From Pyxidicoccus parkwaysis (GTDB lineage: Bacteria > Myxococcota > Myxococcia > Myxococcales > Myxococcaceae): a stretch of 64,000 nucleotides of DNA. Shown in pieces: positions 7,846 to 16,181 of the stretch. A program made the position numbers and the translations under genes. Numbering within the stretch: position 1 is the first letter of the stretch; every line of letters begins with the position of its first letter. The notes beneath the pieces were generated by a model. That model made no database searches. It was not told where the DNA came from and saw only the letters and a program-made list of their open reading frames with translations. The stretch covers positions 7,306,001 through 7,370,000 of the forward strand of contig NZ_CP071090.1 in the NCBI RefSeq assembly GCF_017301735.1, given 5' to 3'.

Positions 7846-9540
7846 ATGATGGCTCCAGAGACAGAGACGAAGAGGACGATGAACACCGCCCACTACGCGC
7901 ACTGGCCGGTGGGACTGCCGCACGCCATCACCACGCCGGAGACGAGCCTGTATGTGAATCTCCAGGTCTCCGCGCTGCGCTATCCGGACAAGCCCGCCGT
8001 CGTCTTCTACGACACGGTGCTGAGCTACGCGCGGGTCCACGAGGACGTGCTCGCGCTCGCCGGCTATCTACAGAAGGAGTGCGGCGTAAAGCGCGGGGAC
8101 CGCGTGCTGCTGGACATGCAGAACAGCCCGCAGTTCCTCATCGCCTTCTACGCCATCCTCCGCGCCGACGCGATGGTGGTGCCCGTCAACCCGATGCTGC
8201 TGACGGAGGAACTGGCGCACTACGTGGCGGACAGCGGCGCGAAGGTGGCCATCGCCTCGCAGGAAATCTTCCCACGCGTGGCGCCGCTCCTTCGCGAGAC
8301 GTCTCTCCAGAAAGTGGTGGTGGCGGCCTACGCCGACTCCCTGCTCGAGCCCACCGAGCTGAACGTGCCGGACTTCGTGCGCGCGCCCTACGCGGTGCCC
8401 GCCGCGCCGGGCGTGGTGCCCTGGAGGGAGGCACTGGCGGCGCGTCACACGCCGGGCGAGCACCTCGCCGGCCCGGAGGACCTCGCGTGCATGCCCTATA
8501 CGTCCGGCACCACCGGAAAGCCCAAGGGCTGCGTGCACACGCACCGCACGGTGATGTTCAACGCAATGGCGACGCCGACGTGGTGCGGGCCGGTGGTGCC
8601 CGACAACGTCGCGCTGGCGGTGCTGCCCACATTCCACGTGACGGGCATGCAGTCGGTGATGAACGCCCTGGTGTACTCCGGCGGCTCCGTCGTCATGCTG
8701 CCCCGGTGGGACAGGGACGTGGCCGGCCAACTCATCACCCGCTACAAGGTGACGTCGTGGACGTTGATTCCGACGATGATGATCGACTTCCTGTCGAACC
8801 CGCGCCTGGGTGAGTACGACATCTCCGGCATCAAGCTCGTGGCGGGCGGCGGCGCGGCGATGCCGGCGGCGGTGGCCCAGAAGCTGCTCGACCTGACCGG
8901 GCAGCAGTACCTGGAGGGCTATGGCCTGTCCGAGACGATGGCCGCCTCCCATATCAACCCGCGCCAGCGCATGAAGCAGCAATGCCTGGGCATCCCCTAC
9001 CTGAATGTCGACTCGCGCGTCGTGGACCCCATCACCTTCAAGGAGGTGCCCCAGGGCGAGGTGGGCGAGATTTGGATTCACGGGCCGCAGGTCTTCAAGG
9101 GCTACTGGAACGACCCGCGCAAGACGGAGGAGGCCTTCGCCGAGCTCGACGGCAAGCGGTTCTTCCGCTCGGGTGACTTGGGCTACATGGACGAGGAGGG
9201 GTTCTTCTTCTTCACCGACCGGCTGAAGCGGATGATCAACGCGAGCGGCTTCAAGGTCTGGCCCGCCGAGGTGGAGCTGGCCATGTATCAGCACCCGGCC
9301 GTGCAGGAGTGCTGCGTCATCGCCGCGAAGGACGCGTACCGGGGCGAGACGGTGAAGGCCGTCATCGTGAAGCGGGCCGGCGCGGCGGCCACCGGTGAGG
9401 ACATCATCCAGTGGGCGCAGGAGAAGATGGCCGCCTACAAGGTGCCCAGGGTGGTGGAGTTCGTTGACACGCTGCCGAAGACGGCCACCGGCAAGGTGCT
9501 GTGGAAGGTCCTCCAGGACCAGGAGCTGGCGAAGCGGTAG
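7846..9540 (+). CDS. Long-chain fatty acid--CoA ligase (AMP-dependent synthetase)
   Basis: 564 aa member of the ANL superfamily, expected to activate fatty or aromatic acids with ATP and CoA before beta-oxidation. Visible motifs: the phosphate-binding loop YTSGTTGKPKGCVHTH, the A5 motif EGYGLSET, the hinge and A8 region FRSGDLGYMDEEGFF ... DRLKRMINASGFKVWPAEVE (the two halves nearly contiguous), and the catalytic lysine in PKTATGKVLWK near the C-terminus. The ATG at 7846 was chosen for the GGAGGAC site 9 nt upstream; ATG 7849 and 7879 are alternatives (the last would give 553 aa). It converges on the beta-oxidation operon, across a shared terminator, and probably feeds it. Confidence 0.92.
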   Translation: MMAPETETKRTMNTAHYAHWPVGLPHAITTPETSLYVNLQVSALRYPDKPAVVFYDTVLSYARVHEDVLALAGYLQKECGVKRGDRVLLDMQNSPQFLIAFYAILRADAMVVPVNPMLLTEELAHYVADSGAKVAIASQEIFPRVAPLLRETSLQKVVVAAYADSLLEPTELNVPDFVRAPYAVPAAPGVVPWREALAARHTPGEHLAGPEDLACMPYTSGTTGKPKGCVHTHRTVMFNAMATPTWCGPVVPDNVALAVLPTFHVTGMQSVMNALVYSGGSVVMLPRWDRDVAGQLITRYKVTSWTLIPTMMIDFLSNPRLGEYDISGIKLVAGGGAAMPAAVAQKLLDLTGQQYLEGYGLSETMAASHINPRQRMKQQCLGIPYLNVDSRVVDPITFKEVPQGEVGEIWIHGPQVFKGYWNDPRKTEEAFAELDGKRFFRSGDLGYMDEEGFFFFTDRLKRMINASGFKVWPAEVELAMYQHPAVQECCVIAAKDAYRGETVKAVIVKRAGAAATGEDIIQWAQEKMAAYKVPRVVEFVDTLPKTATGKVLWKVLQDQELAKR

Positions 9541-9550
9541 CCGCGACGGC

Positions 9551-9581
9551 CGTGCTCCGACACCTGCAGTGCCGGAGCACG
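9551..9581. terminator. Bidirectional terminator between the acyl-CoA ligase and the beta-oxidation operon
   Basis: CGTGCTCCG (9551-9559) pairs perfectly with CGGAGCACG (9573-9581) in the 52-bp gap between two convergent genes. No clear U-tract on either side. Confidence 0.6.
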
Positions 9582-9592
9582 ACGCCCCGCGC

Positions 9593-10735
9593 TCACGCCA
9601 CCAGCAGCGCGTCGCTCACCAACGAGAGGTGATGGTCCGCGTCGCCGAACAGGGCGTTGATGACCGTCAGCCGCTTGAACAGGTGGGCCGCGGCGAGCTC
9701 GTCCGTCACGCCCATGCCGCCGTGGAGCTGCACGGCCTGCTGCCCCACGTAGCGCGCGGACTGTCCCACCAGCGCCTTCGCCGAGGACACCATGCGGCGG
9801 CGCTCGGCGGCGTCCTCGGACTGCACCTTCACCGCCGCGACCATGGCCATGGAGCGGGCCTGCTCGGTGGCAATCAGCATGTCCGCCATCCGGTGCTGGA
9901 GCGCCTGGAACCGGCCAATGGGCTGGCCGAACTGCTTGCGCGTCTTGAGGTACTCGCGCGTCGTCTCCACCAGCGCGTCCATGGCGCCCACCGCCTCCGC
10001 GCACAGGGCCGCGATGGCCAGGTCCACCGCGCGCTCGATGACCGGCAGCGCGCCGCCCTCCTTGCCGAGCAGCGCATCCGCGCCCACGCGCACGTCCGAG
10101 AGCTTCACCTCCGCCGCGCGGCCACCGTCCTGCGTGACGTAGCCGTGAGCCGTGACACCCGGCGCCGACGCGTCCACCAGGAAGAGCGAGATGCCCGTCC
10201 TCTCCCACACGCCACCAGAAGTCCGCGCCGAGACGATGAGCTTGCCGGCCTGCGCCCCGGAGAGGACCAGGGACTTCGTCCCATTGAGGACGTACCCGTC
10301 CCCTGCCCGCTTCGCGTGGGTGGCCACGTGCTCCAGCGCGTAGCGGCTGCCCTGCTCGTAGTGGGCGAAGGCCAGGAGGAGCTCACCCATGGCGATGGAG
10401 GGCAGCAGCGCCGCCTGCTGCGCCTCCGAGCCCACGTCGCGCACCAGCCCGGCCCCCAGCACCACGGTGGGCAGGTACGGCTCCAGCACCATGGCGCGGC
10501 CGAAGCTCTCCATGATGAGCAGGGTGTCCACGGGCGTGCCGTTCATCCCGCCGTGCGCCTCGGGGATGCCGAGCCCGAGCACGCCCATTTCCGCGAGCTT
10601 GCCCCAGTGCTCCTTGCTGTAGCCCGCGGCCGAGCGGGAGATGTGCTTGCGCTTCTCGAAGTCGTACTCCTTCCCCAGGAAGCGGCGGAGCGAGTCCTGG
10701 AGGGCCTGCTGTTCCTCGGTGTAGCTGAAGTCCAT
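9593..10735 (-). CDS. Acyl-CoA dehydrogenase
   Basis: 380 aa, the usual length of FAD-dependent acyl-CoA dehydrogenases, which introduce the alpha-beta double bond in acyl-CoA. The N-terminal helical domain begins MDFSYTEEQQALQDSLRRF. The middle beta domain contains GYVLNGTKSLVLSGAQAGKL. The C-terminal helical domain has the FAD/tetramer motifs TRKQFGQPIGRFQALQHRMAD and QLHGGMGVTDELAAAHLFKR. It is the last gene of a four-gene minus-strand operon, 12 bp after the upstream dehydrogenase gene. In such pairs the second member is often a divergent subunit that forms a heteromer with the first (known for steroid- and side-chain-type dehydrogenases); whether that applies here is inference. Confidence 0.92.
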   Translation of the reverse strand: MDFSYTEEQQALQDSLRRFLGKEYDFEKRKHISRSAAGYSKEHWGKLAEMGVLGLGIPEAHGGMNGTPVDTLLIMESFGRAMVLEPYLPTVVLGAGLVRDVGSEAQQAALLPSIAMGELLLAFAHYEQGSRYALEHVATHAKRAGDGYVLNGTKSLVLSGAQAGKLIVSARTSGGVWERTGISLFLVDASAPGVTAHGYVTQDGGRAAEVKLSDVRVGADALLGKEGGALPVIERAVDLAIAALCAEAVGAMDALVETTREYLKTRKQFGQPIGRFQALQHRMADMLIATEQARSMAMVAAVKVQSEDAAERRRMVSSAKALVGQSARYVGQQAVQLHGGMGVTDELAAAHLFKRLTVINALFGDADHHLSLVSDALLVA

Positions 10736-10747
10736 GTCCGCCTCGCC

Positions 10748-11953
10748 TCACAGGCCCAGGAGCATCTGGGAGATGATGTTGCGCTGAATCTCGTTGGAGC
10801 CGCCGAAGATGCTCAGCTTGCGCATGTTGAAGTAGTCGCCCGCCGCCGCCGCCGAGTGGTCGCCTCCGACGCGAAGGCCGGAGTAGCCCGGCTCCAGCGC
10901 CTCGGGCAGGTACGCCAGCGCGTCGTGTCCGCTGGCCTGCATGGTCAGCTCGAAGATGGCCTGGCCGATTTCGGTGCCCTTGATTTTGAGCACCGAGGCC
11001 ACCGGCCCCAGCCCCTTCTTCGGGTCCTTCGCCTCCGCCGACAGCACGCGCAGCAGCGTCATCTCCAGCGCGAGCAATTCCACCTTCACCTGCGCCAGCT
11101 TGTCGCGGAAGCGCGCGTCCTCGATGAGCGGGCGGCCGTTGGAGGCCGTCTCGCGCCTCGACACCGCCTCCAGCCGCTTGAGCAGCCGCTTCCACTGGCC
11201 CACGTTGGCGAGGCCCGTGCGCTCGTGGCCGAGGAGGAACTTCGCGTACGTCCAGCCCCGGTTCTCCTCGCCGACGAGATTCTCCACGGGCACCTCGACG
11301 TCGTCGAAGTACGTCTCGTTCACCTCGTGCTCACCGTCCAGCATGATGGTGGGCCGCACGGTGACGCCCTTGCTCTTCATGTCGATGAGCAGGAAGGAGA
11401 TGCCCTCCTGGGGCTTGCCTTCGGTGCTCGTGCGCACGAGGCAGAAAATCCAGTCCGCGTGCTGCCCGAGCGTCGTCCACGCCTTCTGCCCGTTGACGAC
11501 GTAGTGCCCGCCCTTGCGCTCGGCGCGGGTGCGCAGCGAGGCCAGGTCCGAGCCCGAGCCCGGCTCCGAGTAGCCCTGGCACCACCAGTCCTCACCGCTG
11601 AGGATGCGCGGCAGGAAGCGCTCCTGCTGGGCCTTGTTGCCGAAGGCCATGATGACCGGCGCCACCATGCGCAGTCCGAAGTCGAGCTGCCGGGGCGCGC
11701 CCGCGTCCGCGGCCTCCTCCTCGAAGATGTGCTGTTCAATCGCGCTCCAGCCGGTGCCGCCGAAGGCCCTGGGCCAGCCCGGCGCGCCCCACCCGCGCTG
11801 GTGGAGGATTTTCTGCCAGAGGACGGTGTCCTCCTTGGTGAGCCGCAGGCGGTTCTGCACCTTGTGGCTCAGCGCCGGGGGAAGCTGGGCCGCGAGGAAC
11901 GCGCGCACCTCGCGACGGAACGCCGCCTGCTCGGGAGTGTCATTCAGGTCCAT
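10748..11953 (-). CDS. Acyl-CoA dehydrogenase
   Basis: 401 aa. Begins MDLNDTPEQAAFRREVRAF and contains the family signatures WCQGYSEPGSGSDLASLRTR (middle domain, substrate/FAD contacts), YVVNGQKAWTTLGQHADW and a C-terminal FGGSNEIQRNIISQMLLGL segment that supplies FAD contacts. The WCQGYSEPGSGSDLA motif is typical of the FadE-type large acyl-CoA dehydrogenase partner. The start ATG lies only 2 bp beyond the thiolase stop codon, so the two are probably translationally coupled. Paralogous to, but clearly diverged from, the following gene; the two may form one heteromeric enzyme. Confidence 0.93.
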   Translation of the reverse strand: MDLNDTPEQAAFRREVRAFLAAQLPPALSHKVQNRLRLTKEDTVLWQKILHQRGWGAPGWPRAFGGTGWSAIEQHIFEEEAADAGAPRQLDFGLRMVAPVIMAFGNKAQQERFLPRILSGEDWWCQGYSEPGSGSDLASLRTRAERKGGHYVVNGQKAWTTLGQHADWIFCLVRTSTEGKPQEGISFLLIDMKSKGVTVRPTIMLDGEHEVNETYFDDVEVPVENLVGEENRGWTYAKFLLGHERTGLANVGQWKRLLKRLEAVSRRETASNGRPLIEDARFRDKLAQVKVELLALEMTLLRVLSAEAKDPKKGLGPVASVLKIKGTEIGQAIFELTMQASGHDALAYLPEALEPGYSGLRVGGDHSAAAAGDYFNMRKLSIFGGSNEIQRNIISQMLLGL

Positions 11954-11955
11954 GT

Positions 11956-13134
11956 TCAGGCCACCTCGAAGAGACCGGCCGCGCCCATGCCGGTGCCGAC
12001 GCACATCGTGACGACGACGTGCTTCACGCCGCGCCGCTTGCCTTCAATCAGCGCGTGCCCCACCAGCCGCGCGCCCGACATGCCGTAGGGGTGCCCCACG
12101 GCGATGGCGCCACCATTCACGTTGAGCCGCTCGTCGGGGATGCCCAGCCTGTCCTTGCAGTAGAGCACCTGCACGGCGAACGCCTCGTTGAGCTCCCACA
12201 GGCCGATGTCGTCCACCTTCATGCCGGTGCGCTTCAGCAGCTTCGGCACCGCGAACACGGGGCCAATGCCCATCTCGTCCGGCTCGCAGCCGGCCACCGC
12301 GAAGCCGCGGAAGTAGCCCAGCGGCTTCAGGTTGCGCTGCGCCGCCAGCTTCGCGTCCATCAGCACACAGGCGGAGGCGCCGTCGGAGAACTGGCTCGCG
12401 TTGCCCGCCGTCACCACGCCACCGGGCACCGCCGAGCGGATGCCCCGCACGCCTTCGAGCGTGGTGTCCGGGCGGATGCCCTCGTCGGCGGCCACCGTCA
12501 CCTCGCGGGTGCCCAGGGCGCCCGTCGCCTTGTCGGCGGTGCCCATGAGGGTGGTGAGCGGAACGATTTCGTCGTTGAACTTCCCCGCCGCCAGCGCCGC
12601 CGCCGCGCGCTGCTGGCTGCGCACGCCGTACGCGTCCTGCGCCTCCTTGGAAATCCCATAGCGGGCGGCCACGGTCTCCGCCGTCTGGAGCATGGTCCAG
12701 TAGAGCTCGGGCTTGTGCCGCGTCAGCCACTCCTCCTTGACGTACGTGGTGTTGACGTTGCCCTGCACGGTGGAGATGGACTCCACGCCGCCGGCCACCA
12801 TCACCCCGGCGCCGTCCACGAGGATGTGCTGCGCCGCCATGGCGATGGCCTGGAGCCCCGAGGAGCAGAAGCGGTTGACGGTGACTCCGCCGACGCTCAC
12901 CGGCAGGCCGGCGCGGATGGCGGCCATGCGCGCCACGTCATTGCCGGTAGAGCCTTCCGGCAGGGCACAGCCGAAGATGACGTCCTCCACCTCGGCCGGG
13001 TCCACGCCGGCACGCTGCACGGCGTGCTGGATGACGTGGCCGGACAGCGTGGCGCCATGGGTCATGTTGAAGCCGCCACGCCAGGACTTGGCCAGCGCGG
13101 TGCGGGCGGTCGATACGATTGCGACGTCTTTCAT
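11956..13134 (-). CDS. fadA: Acetyl-CoA acyltransferase (3-ketoacyl-CoA thiolase)
   Basis: 392 aa, a complete thiolase that cleaves 3-ketoacyl-CoA with CoA in the last step of beta-oxidation. The nucleophilic Cys90 lies in VNRFCSSGLQAIAMA, the catalytic His in GGAIAVGHPYGMSGAR, and the second Cys in VVTMCVGTGMGAAGLFE. The ATG at 13134 was chosen because it gives the conserved thiolase N-terminus (MKDVAIVSTARTALAK) and follows a GGGAGG site; the open frame upstream of it lies inside the preceding gene. It follows the FadB-like gene by 20 bp, the usual fadBA arrangement. The symbol is used by analogy. Confidence 0.94.
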   Translation of the reverse strand: MKDVAIVSTARTALAKSWRGGFNMTHGATLSGHVIQHAVQRAGVDPAEVEDVIFGCALPEGSTGNDVARMAAIRAGLPVSVGGVTVNRFCSSGLQAIAMAAQHILVDGAGVMVAGGVESISTVQGNVNTTYVKEEWLTRHKPELYWTMLQTAETVAARYGISKEAQDAYGVRSQQRAAAALAAGKFNDEIVPLTTLMGTADKATGALGTREVTVAADEGIRPDTTLEGVRGIRSAVPGGVVTAGNASQFSDGASACVLMDAKLAAQRNLKPLGYFRGFAVAGCEPDEMGIGPVFAVPKLLKRTGMKVDDIGLWELNEAFAVQVLYCKDRLGIPDERLNVNGGAIAVGHPYGMSGARLVGHALIEGKRRGVKHVVVTMCVGTGMGAAGLFEVA

Positions 13135-13154
13135 GGTTTTTCCTCCCGCGAAGG

Positions 13155-15245
13155 TCAGTTGAAGGTTTTTCCCTCGGCCGCGAGCCGGGCGAGCAGGGAC
13201 GCGGGCTGCCAGAACGCGCGGTGGCCGCGAGGATTGGCCGCGAAGCCCTCCATCGCCCGCACCACGTTCATGAGCCCCACGGAGTCGGCGTAGAGCATCG
13301 GGCCGCCGCGGTTGATGGGAAAGCCGTAGCCCGACAGGTAGACGAGGTCGATGTCCGACGCGCGCTGGGCAATGCCCTCCTCCAGGATGCGCGCGCCCTC
13401 GTTCACCAGCGCGAAGACGCAGCGCTGGACGATTTCCTCGTTGCTCAGCGTGCGCGGCGTGACGCCCAATTCCTTGCGGCACGCGTCGATGACGCCGTCC
13501 ACCACCGCGTCGTGCAGCGCGTCCCGGCGGCCGGGCTCGTAGCGGTAGAAGCCGGCGCCCGTCTTCTGGCCGAAGCGGCCCATTTCACACAGCCGGTCGG
13601 CGATGAGCACGCGGCGCATGTCCGGGCGCTCCGCGTACTGGCGCTTGCGGATGGCCCAGCCGATGTCGCCGCCCGCCAGGTCCGCCATCTTCAGCGGCCC
13701 CATGGCGAAGCCGAAGGCCTCAATCGCGCTGTCCACCTGCTGAGGCGAGGCGCCCTCCTCCAGCATCAGCAGCGCCTCGCGCTGGTACATGGCAATCATC
13801 CGGTTGCCGATGAAGCCATCGCAGACGCCCGACACCACCGCCGTCTTCTTGATGCTCTTGGCGAGCTGCATGACGGTGGCGAGCACGTCGCTGCCCGTCT
13901 TCTCGCCACGGATGACCTCGAGCAGCTTCATCACGTTGGCGGGGCTGAAGAAGTGCGCGCCCACCACGTCCTGCGGCCGCCGCGTGAAGCCGGCGATGCG
14001 GTTCAAATCCAGCGTGGAGGTGTTGCTCGCGAGGATTGCGCCCGGCTTGCAGACCTCGTCCAGCTTGCGGAACACCGCCTCCTTGACGGACATCTCCTCG
14101 AAGACGGCCTCGATGACGAGGTCCACCTGGCGGAAGTCGTCATAGGACAGCGTGGGCTTGAGCAGCGCGAATCGCTGCTCGGCCTTGTCGGCCTTGAGCT
14201 TCCCCTTGGCGACCTGGCCCTCGTAAATCTTGCGGATGGAGCCGAGGCCCCTGTCCAACGCCTCCTGCTTCATCTCCAGCAGCACCACGGGGATGCCGGC
14301 GTTGAGGAAGTTGATGGCGATGCCGCTGCCCATGGTGCCGGCGCCGATGATGCCCACCGACTGGATGGCGCGGACCGGCGTGTCCTCCCCCACCCCGGCC
14401 ACCTTCGAGGCGGCACGCTCGGCGAAGAAGGCGTGGCGCAGGGCGCGCGACTCGGAGGTCTGGATGAGGTGGACGAAGGCTTCGCGCTCCACCTGGAGCC
14501 CCTCCTCGAAGGGCTTCGTGACGGCGGCCTCCACCGCGTCCACGCACTTGAGCGGCGCGGGGTAGCCCTTGGACGCCGCGCCCACGGCCGTGCGCGCGTA
14601 GAGGAAGAAGGCCTCCGGCTTCGGGTGCGTCACCGTGAGGTCTCGCACGCGCTTGAGCGGCCGGCCCTCGTCCACGACGACCTTCGCGAAGGCGAGCGCG
14701 CCCTGGAGCAAATCCCCCTCCACGAAGACGTCGAACAGCGGCGTGCCCTTGAATTGCTCCGAGGGCACGGTGGCGCCGGACACAATCATGTTGAGGGCCG
14801 CCTCCACGCCGATGAGGCGCGGCAGCCGCTGCGTGCCGCCCGCGCCGGGCAGCAGGCCCAGCTTCACCTCGGGCAGCGCAATCTGCGCGCCCGGCTGCGC
14901 CACGCGGTAGTGACAGCCGAGCGCGAGCTCCAGACCGCCGCCCATGCACGCGCCGCCGATGGCCGCGATGACGGGCTTGGAGGACGACTCCACGTAGTGG
15001 ATGACGGTGCCGAGGTTGGGCTCGGCGAGCGCCTTGGGCGTGTTGAACTCGCGGATGTCCGCGCCGCCCGAGAAAGCCCGCTCCGAGCCGATGAGGACGA
15101 CGGCCTTCACCGCCGCGTCCGCCTCCGCCTGCCGCAGGCCGTCCACGATGCCGGTCCGCACCGCGTGCCCAAGGCCGTTCACCGGTGGGTTGTCCAGCCG
15201 GATGACGGCCACATTGCCGTGCTGCGCGTAGTGGGTGCTGCTCAT
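13155..15245 (-). CDS. fadB: Bifunctional enoyl-CoA hydratase / 3-hydroxyacyl-CoA dehydrogenase
   Basis: 696 aa multifunctional enzyme of beta-oxidation (FadB/FadJ type). Residues 1 to about 190 are the crotonase domain: SGGADIREFN and IGGACMGGGLELALGCHYR form the oxyanion hole, and PEVKLGLLPGAGGTQRLPR carries the catalytic glutamates. The Rossmann domain starts near residue 295 (VGIIGAGTMGSGIAINFLNA), with VIEAVFEEMSVKEAVF and the dehydrogenase signature VGAHFFSPANVMKLLEVI. Two C-terminal helical dehydrogenase domains follow (GFIGNRMIAMYQREA, KTGAGFYRYEPG). First gene of the operon, divergent from the TetR/QsdR-like regulator. Whether fadB or fadJ is the better name cannot be decided from sequence alone. 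Confidence 0.94.
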   Translation of the reverse strand: MSSTHYAQHGNVAVIRLDNPPVNGLGHAVRTGIVDGLRQAEADAAVKAVVLIGSERAFSGGADIREFNTPKALAEPNLGTVIHYVESSSKPVIAAIGGACMGGGLELALGCHYRVAQPGAQIALPEVKLGLLPGAGGTQRLPRLIGVEAALNMIVSGATVPSEQFKGTPLFDVFVEGDLLQGALAFAKVVVDEGRPLKRVRDLTVTHPKPEAFFLYARTAVGAASKGYPAPLKCVDAVEAAVTKPFEEGLQVEREAFVHLIQTSESRALRHAFFAERAASKVAGVGEDTPVRAIQSVGIIGAGTMGSGIAINFLNAGIPVVLLEMKQEALDRGLGSIRKIYEGQVAKGKLKADKAEQRFALLKPTLSYDDFRQVDLVIEAVFEEMSVKEAVFRKLDEVCKPGAILASNTSTLDLNRIAGFTRRPQDVVGAHFFSPANVMKLLEVIRGEKTGSDVLATVMQLAKSIKKTAVVSGVCDGFIGNRMIAMYQREALLMLEEGASPQQVDSAIEAFGFAMGPLKMADLAGGDIGWAIRKRQYAERPDMRRVLIADRLCEMGRFGQKTGAGFYRYEPGRRDALHDAVVDGVIDACRKELGVTPRTLSNEEIVQRCVFALVNEGARILEEGIAQRASDIDLVYLSGYGFPINRGGPMLYADSVGLMNVVRAMEGFAANPRGHRAFWQPASLLARLAAEGKTFN

Positions 15246-15284
15246 GTCAGCTCCTCTCTCGCAGCCGCGCGCCGCGAGCCGGGT

Positions 15285-15307
15285 GAGTCACTTCTCCAAA
15301 GTGACTC
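15285..15307. promoter_or_regulatory. Inverted repeat, probable operator for the QsdR-like regulator
   Basis: GAGTCACTT (15285-15293) and AAGTGACTC (15299-15307) form perfect 9-bp arms around a 5-bp spacer. The repeat sits centrally between the start codons of the divergent beta-oxidation operon (15245) and the TetR-type gene (15346), just upstream of a candidate -35 box. This is the expected place for a repressor controlling both directions. Confidence 0.65.
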
Positions 15308-15310
15308 GCG

Positions 15311-15339
15311 TTGAGTTTTCCTGTCAAGTCGGCTATCAA
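15311..15339 (+). promoter_or_regulatory. Candidate sigma-70-type promoter of the QsdR-like gene
   Basis: TTGAGT (15311-15316) and TATCAA (15334-15339) are separated by 17 bp. Transcription would then start at about 15346, the A of the ATG, implying a leaderless mRNA. Consistent with this, no clear ribosome site precedes the ATG. Confidence 0.45.
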
Positions 15340-15345
15340 AGATTC

Positions 15346-16011
15346 ATGAAGTCATCTCGACCCAGGGCGGCGGGAAGGAAGCGTCACGCCTCGCCGGTGG
15401 CGACCCGGCTGGCGAGGGAGCTGGCGGGAGAAGAGGCACCGAAGACGAAGGCCACTCCGCTGGATGCCTTCAAGCTGGCGAAGAAGAAGTGGCTGGCCGG
15501 GGAGCGCATCGACATCGGGGCGCTGGCGAAGGAACTGGGCGTGGGCCGGGCCACGCTGTTCCGCTGGGTGGGCAGCCGCGAGCTGCTCATCGGCGAAATC
15601 ATCTGGTCCATCCAGATGCCCTTCATGGAGCAGGCCCGGGCCGAGGTACGGGCCCGGGGCGCGAAGGGCGCGGCCTACGTGGCGGGCGTCAGCGAGCGGC
15701 TGATGGAGGAGATTCGCTCCTTCGCCCCGCTGCGCCGCTTCATCGAGAACGACGCCGAGTTCGCCCTCCGCGTGCTCACCTCGAAGAGCAGCACGGTGCA
15801 GAGCCGCAACGTGGAATTGGTGCGCCAGAATCTGGTGGACCAGGTGGAGCGCGGCCACCTCACCCCGCCGCTGCCCATCGACACGCTCGCCTACGTCATC
15901 GTCCGCATCGGCGAGGCCTTCGTGTACGCGGATGTCATCAGCGGCCGTGAGCCCGCCATCGACCAGGCCGCCGCCGCCATCCTCGTGCTGCTCGGCGGCA
16001 AGCCGAGGTAA
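15346..16011 (+). CDS. TetR family transcriptional regulator, QsdR-like
   Basis: 221 aa. After a basic N-terminal tail (MKSSRPRAAGRKRH), the DNA-binding helix-turn-helix lies at about residues 45-85 (ERIDIGALAKELGVGRATLF, RWVGSRELLIGEI). The phrase RATLFRWVGSRELLIGEIIW is typical of QsdR-type TetR regulators rather than of classical FadR/TetR proteins. The C-terminal ligand-binding domain is all-helical. Its place next to, and divergent from, a complete beta-oxidation operon suggests it represses that operon and responds to an acyl-CoA; this is inference. The ATG at 15346 was preferred over upstream in-frame codons because those overlap the operator. Confidence 0.88.
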   Translation: MKSSRPRAAGRKRHASPVATRLARELAGEEAPKTKATPLDAFKLAKKKWLAGERIDIGALAKELGVGRATLFRWVGSRELLIGEIIWSIQMPFMEQARAEVRARGAKGAAYVAGVSERLMEEIRSFAPLRRFIENDAEFALRVLTSKSSTVQSRNVELVRQNLVDQVERGHLTPPLPIDTLAYVIVRIGEAFVYADVISGREPAIDQAAAAILVLLGGKPR

Positions 16012-16181
16012 CGCGGCGCGACAGCCCCATGGCGTTCAGGTGGAACGCGCCGCGTTCTCACCGGACGCGGGAGCGCACCGCGCTCCCGCCGGACGCGCCT
16101 CGCCTCCCACCAGCCGGGCGCCTCACACCGGAGGGAGGCCCCCTTCCGCTGGTGGCATGTGCGTTGCTGAAATGCCCGCGC

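Noticed and set aside
9395..12088. 897-codon open frame on the plus strand
   Set aside because: Antisense to two complete acyl-CoA dehydrogenase genes; low-complexity product.
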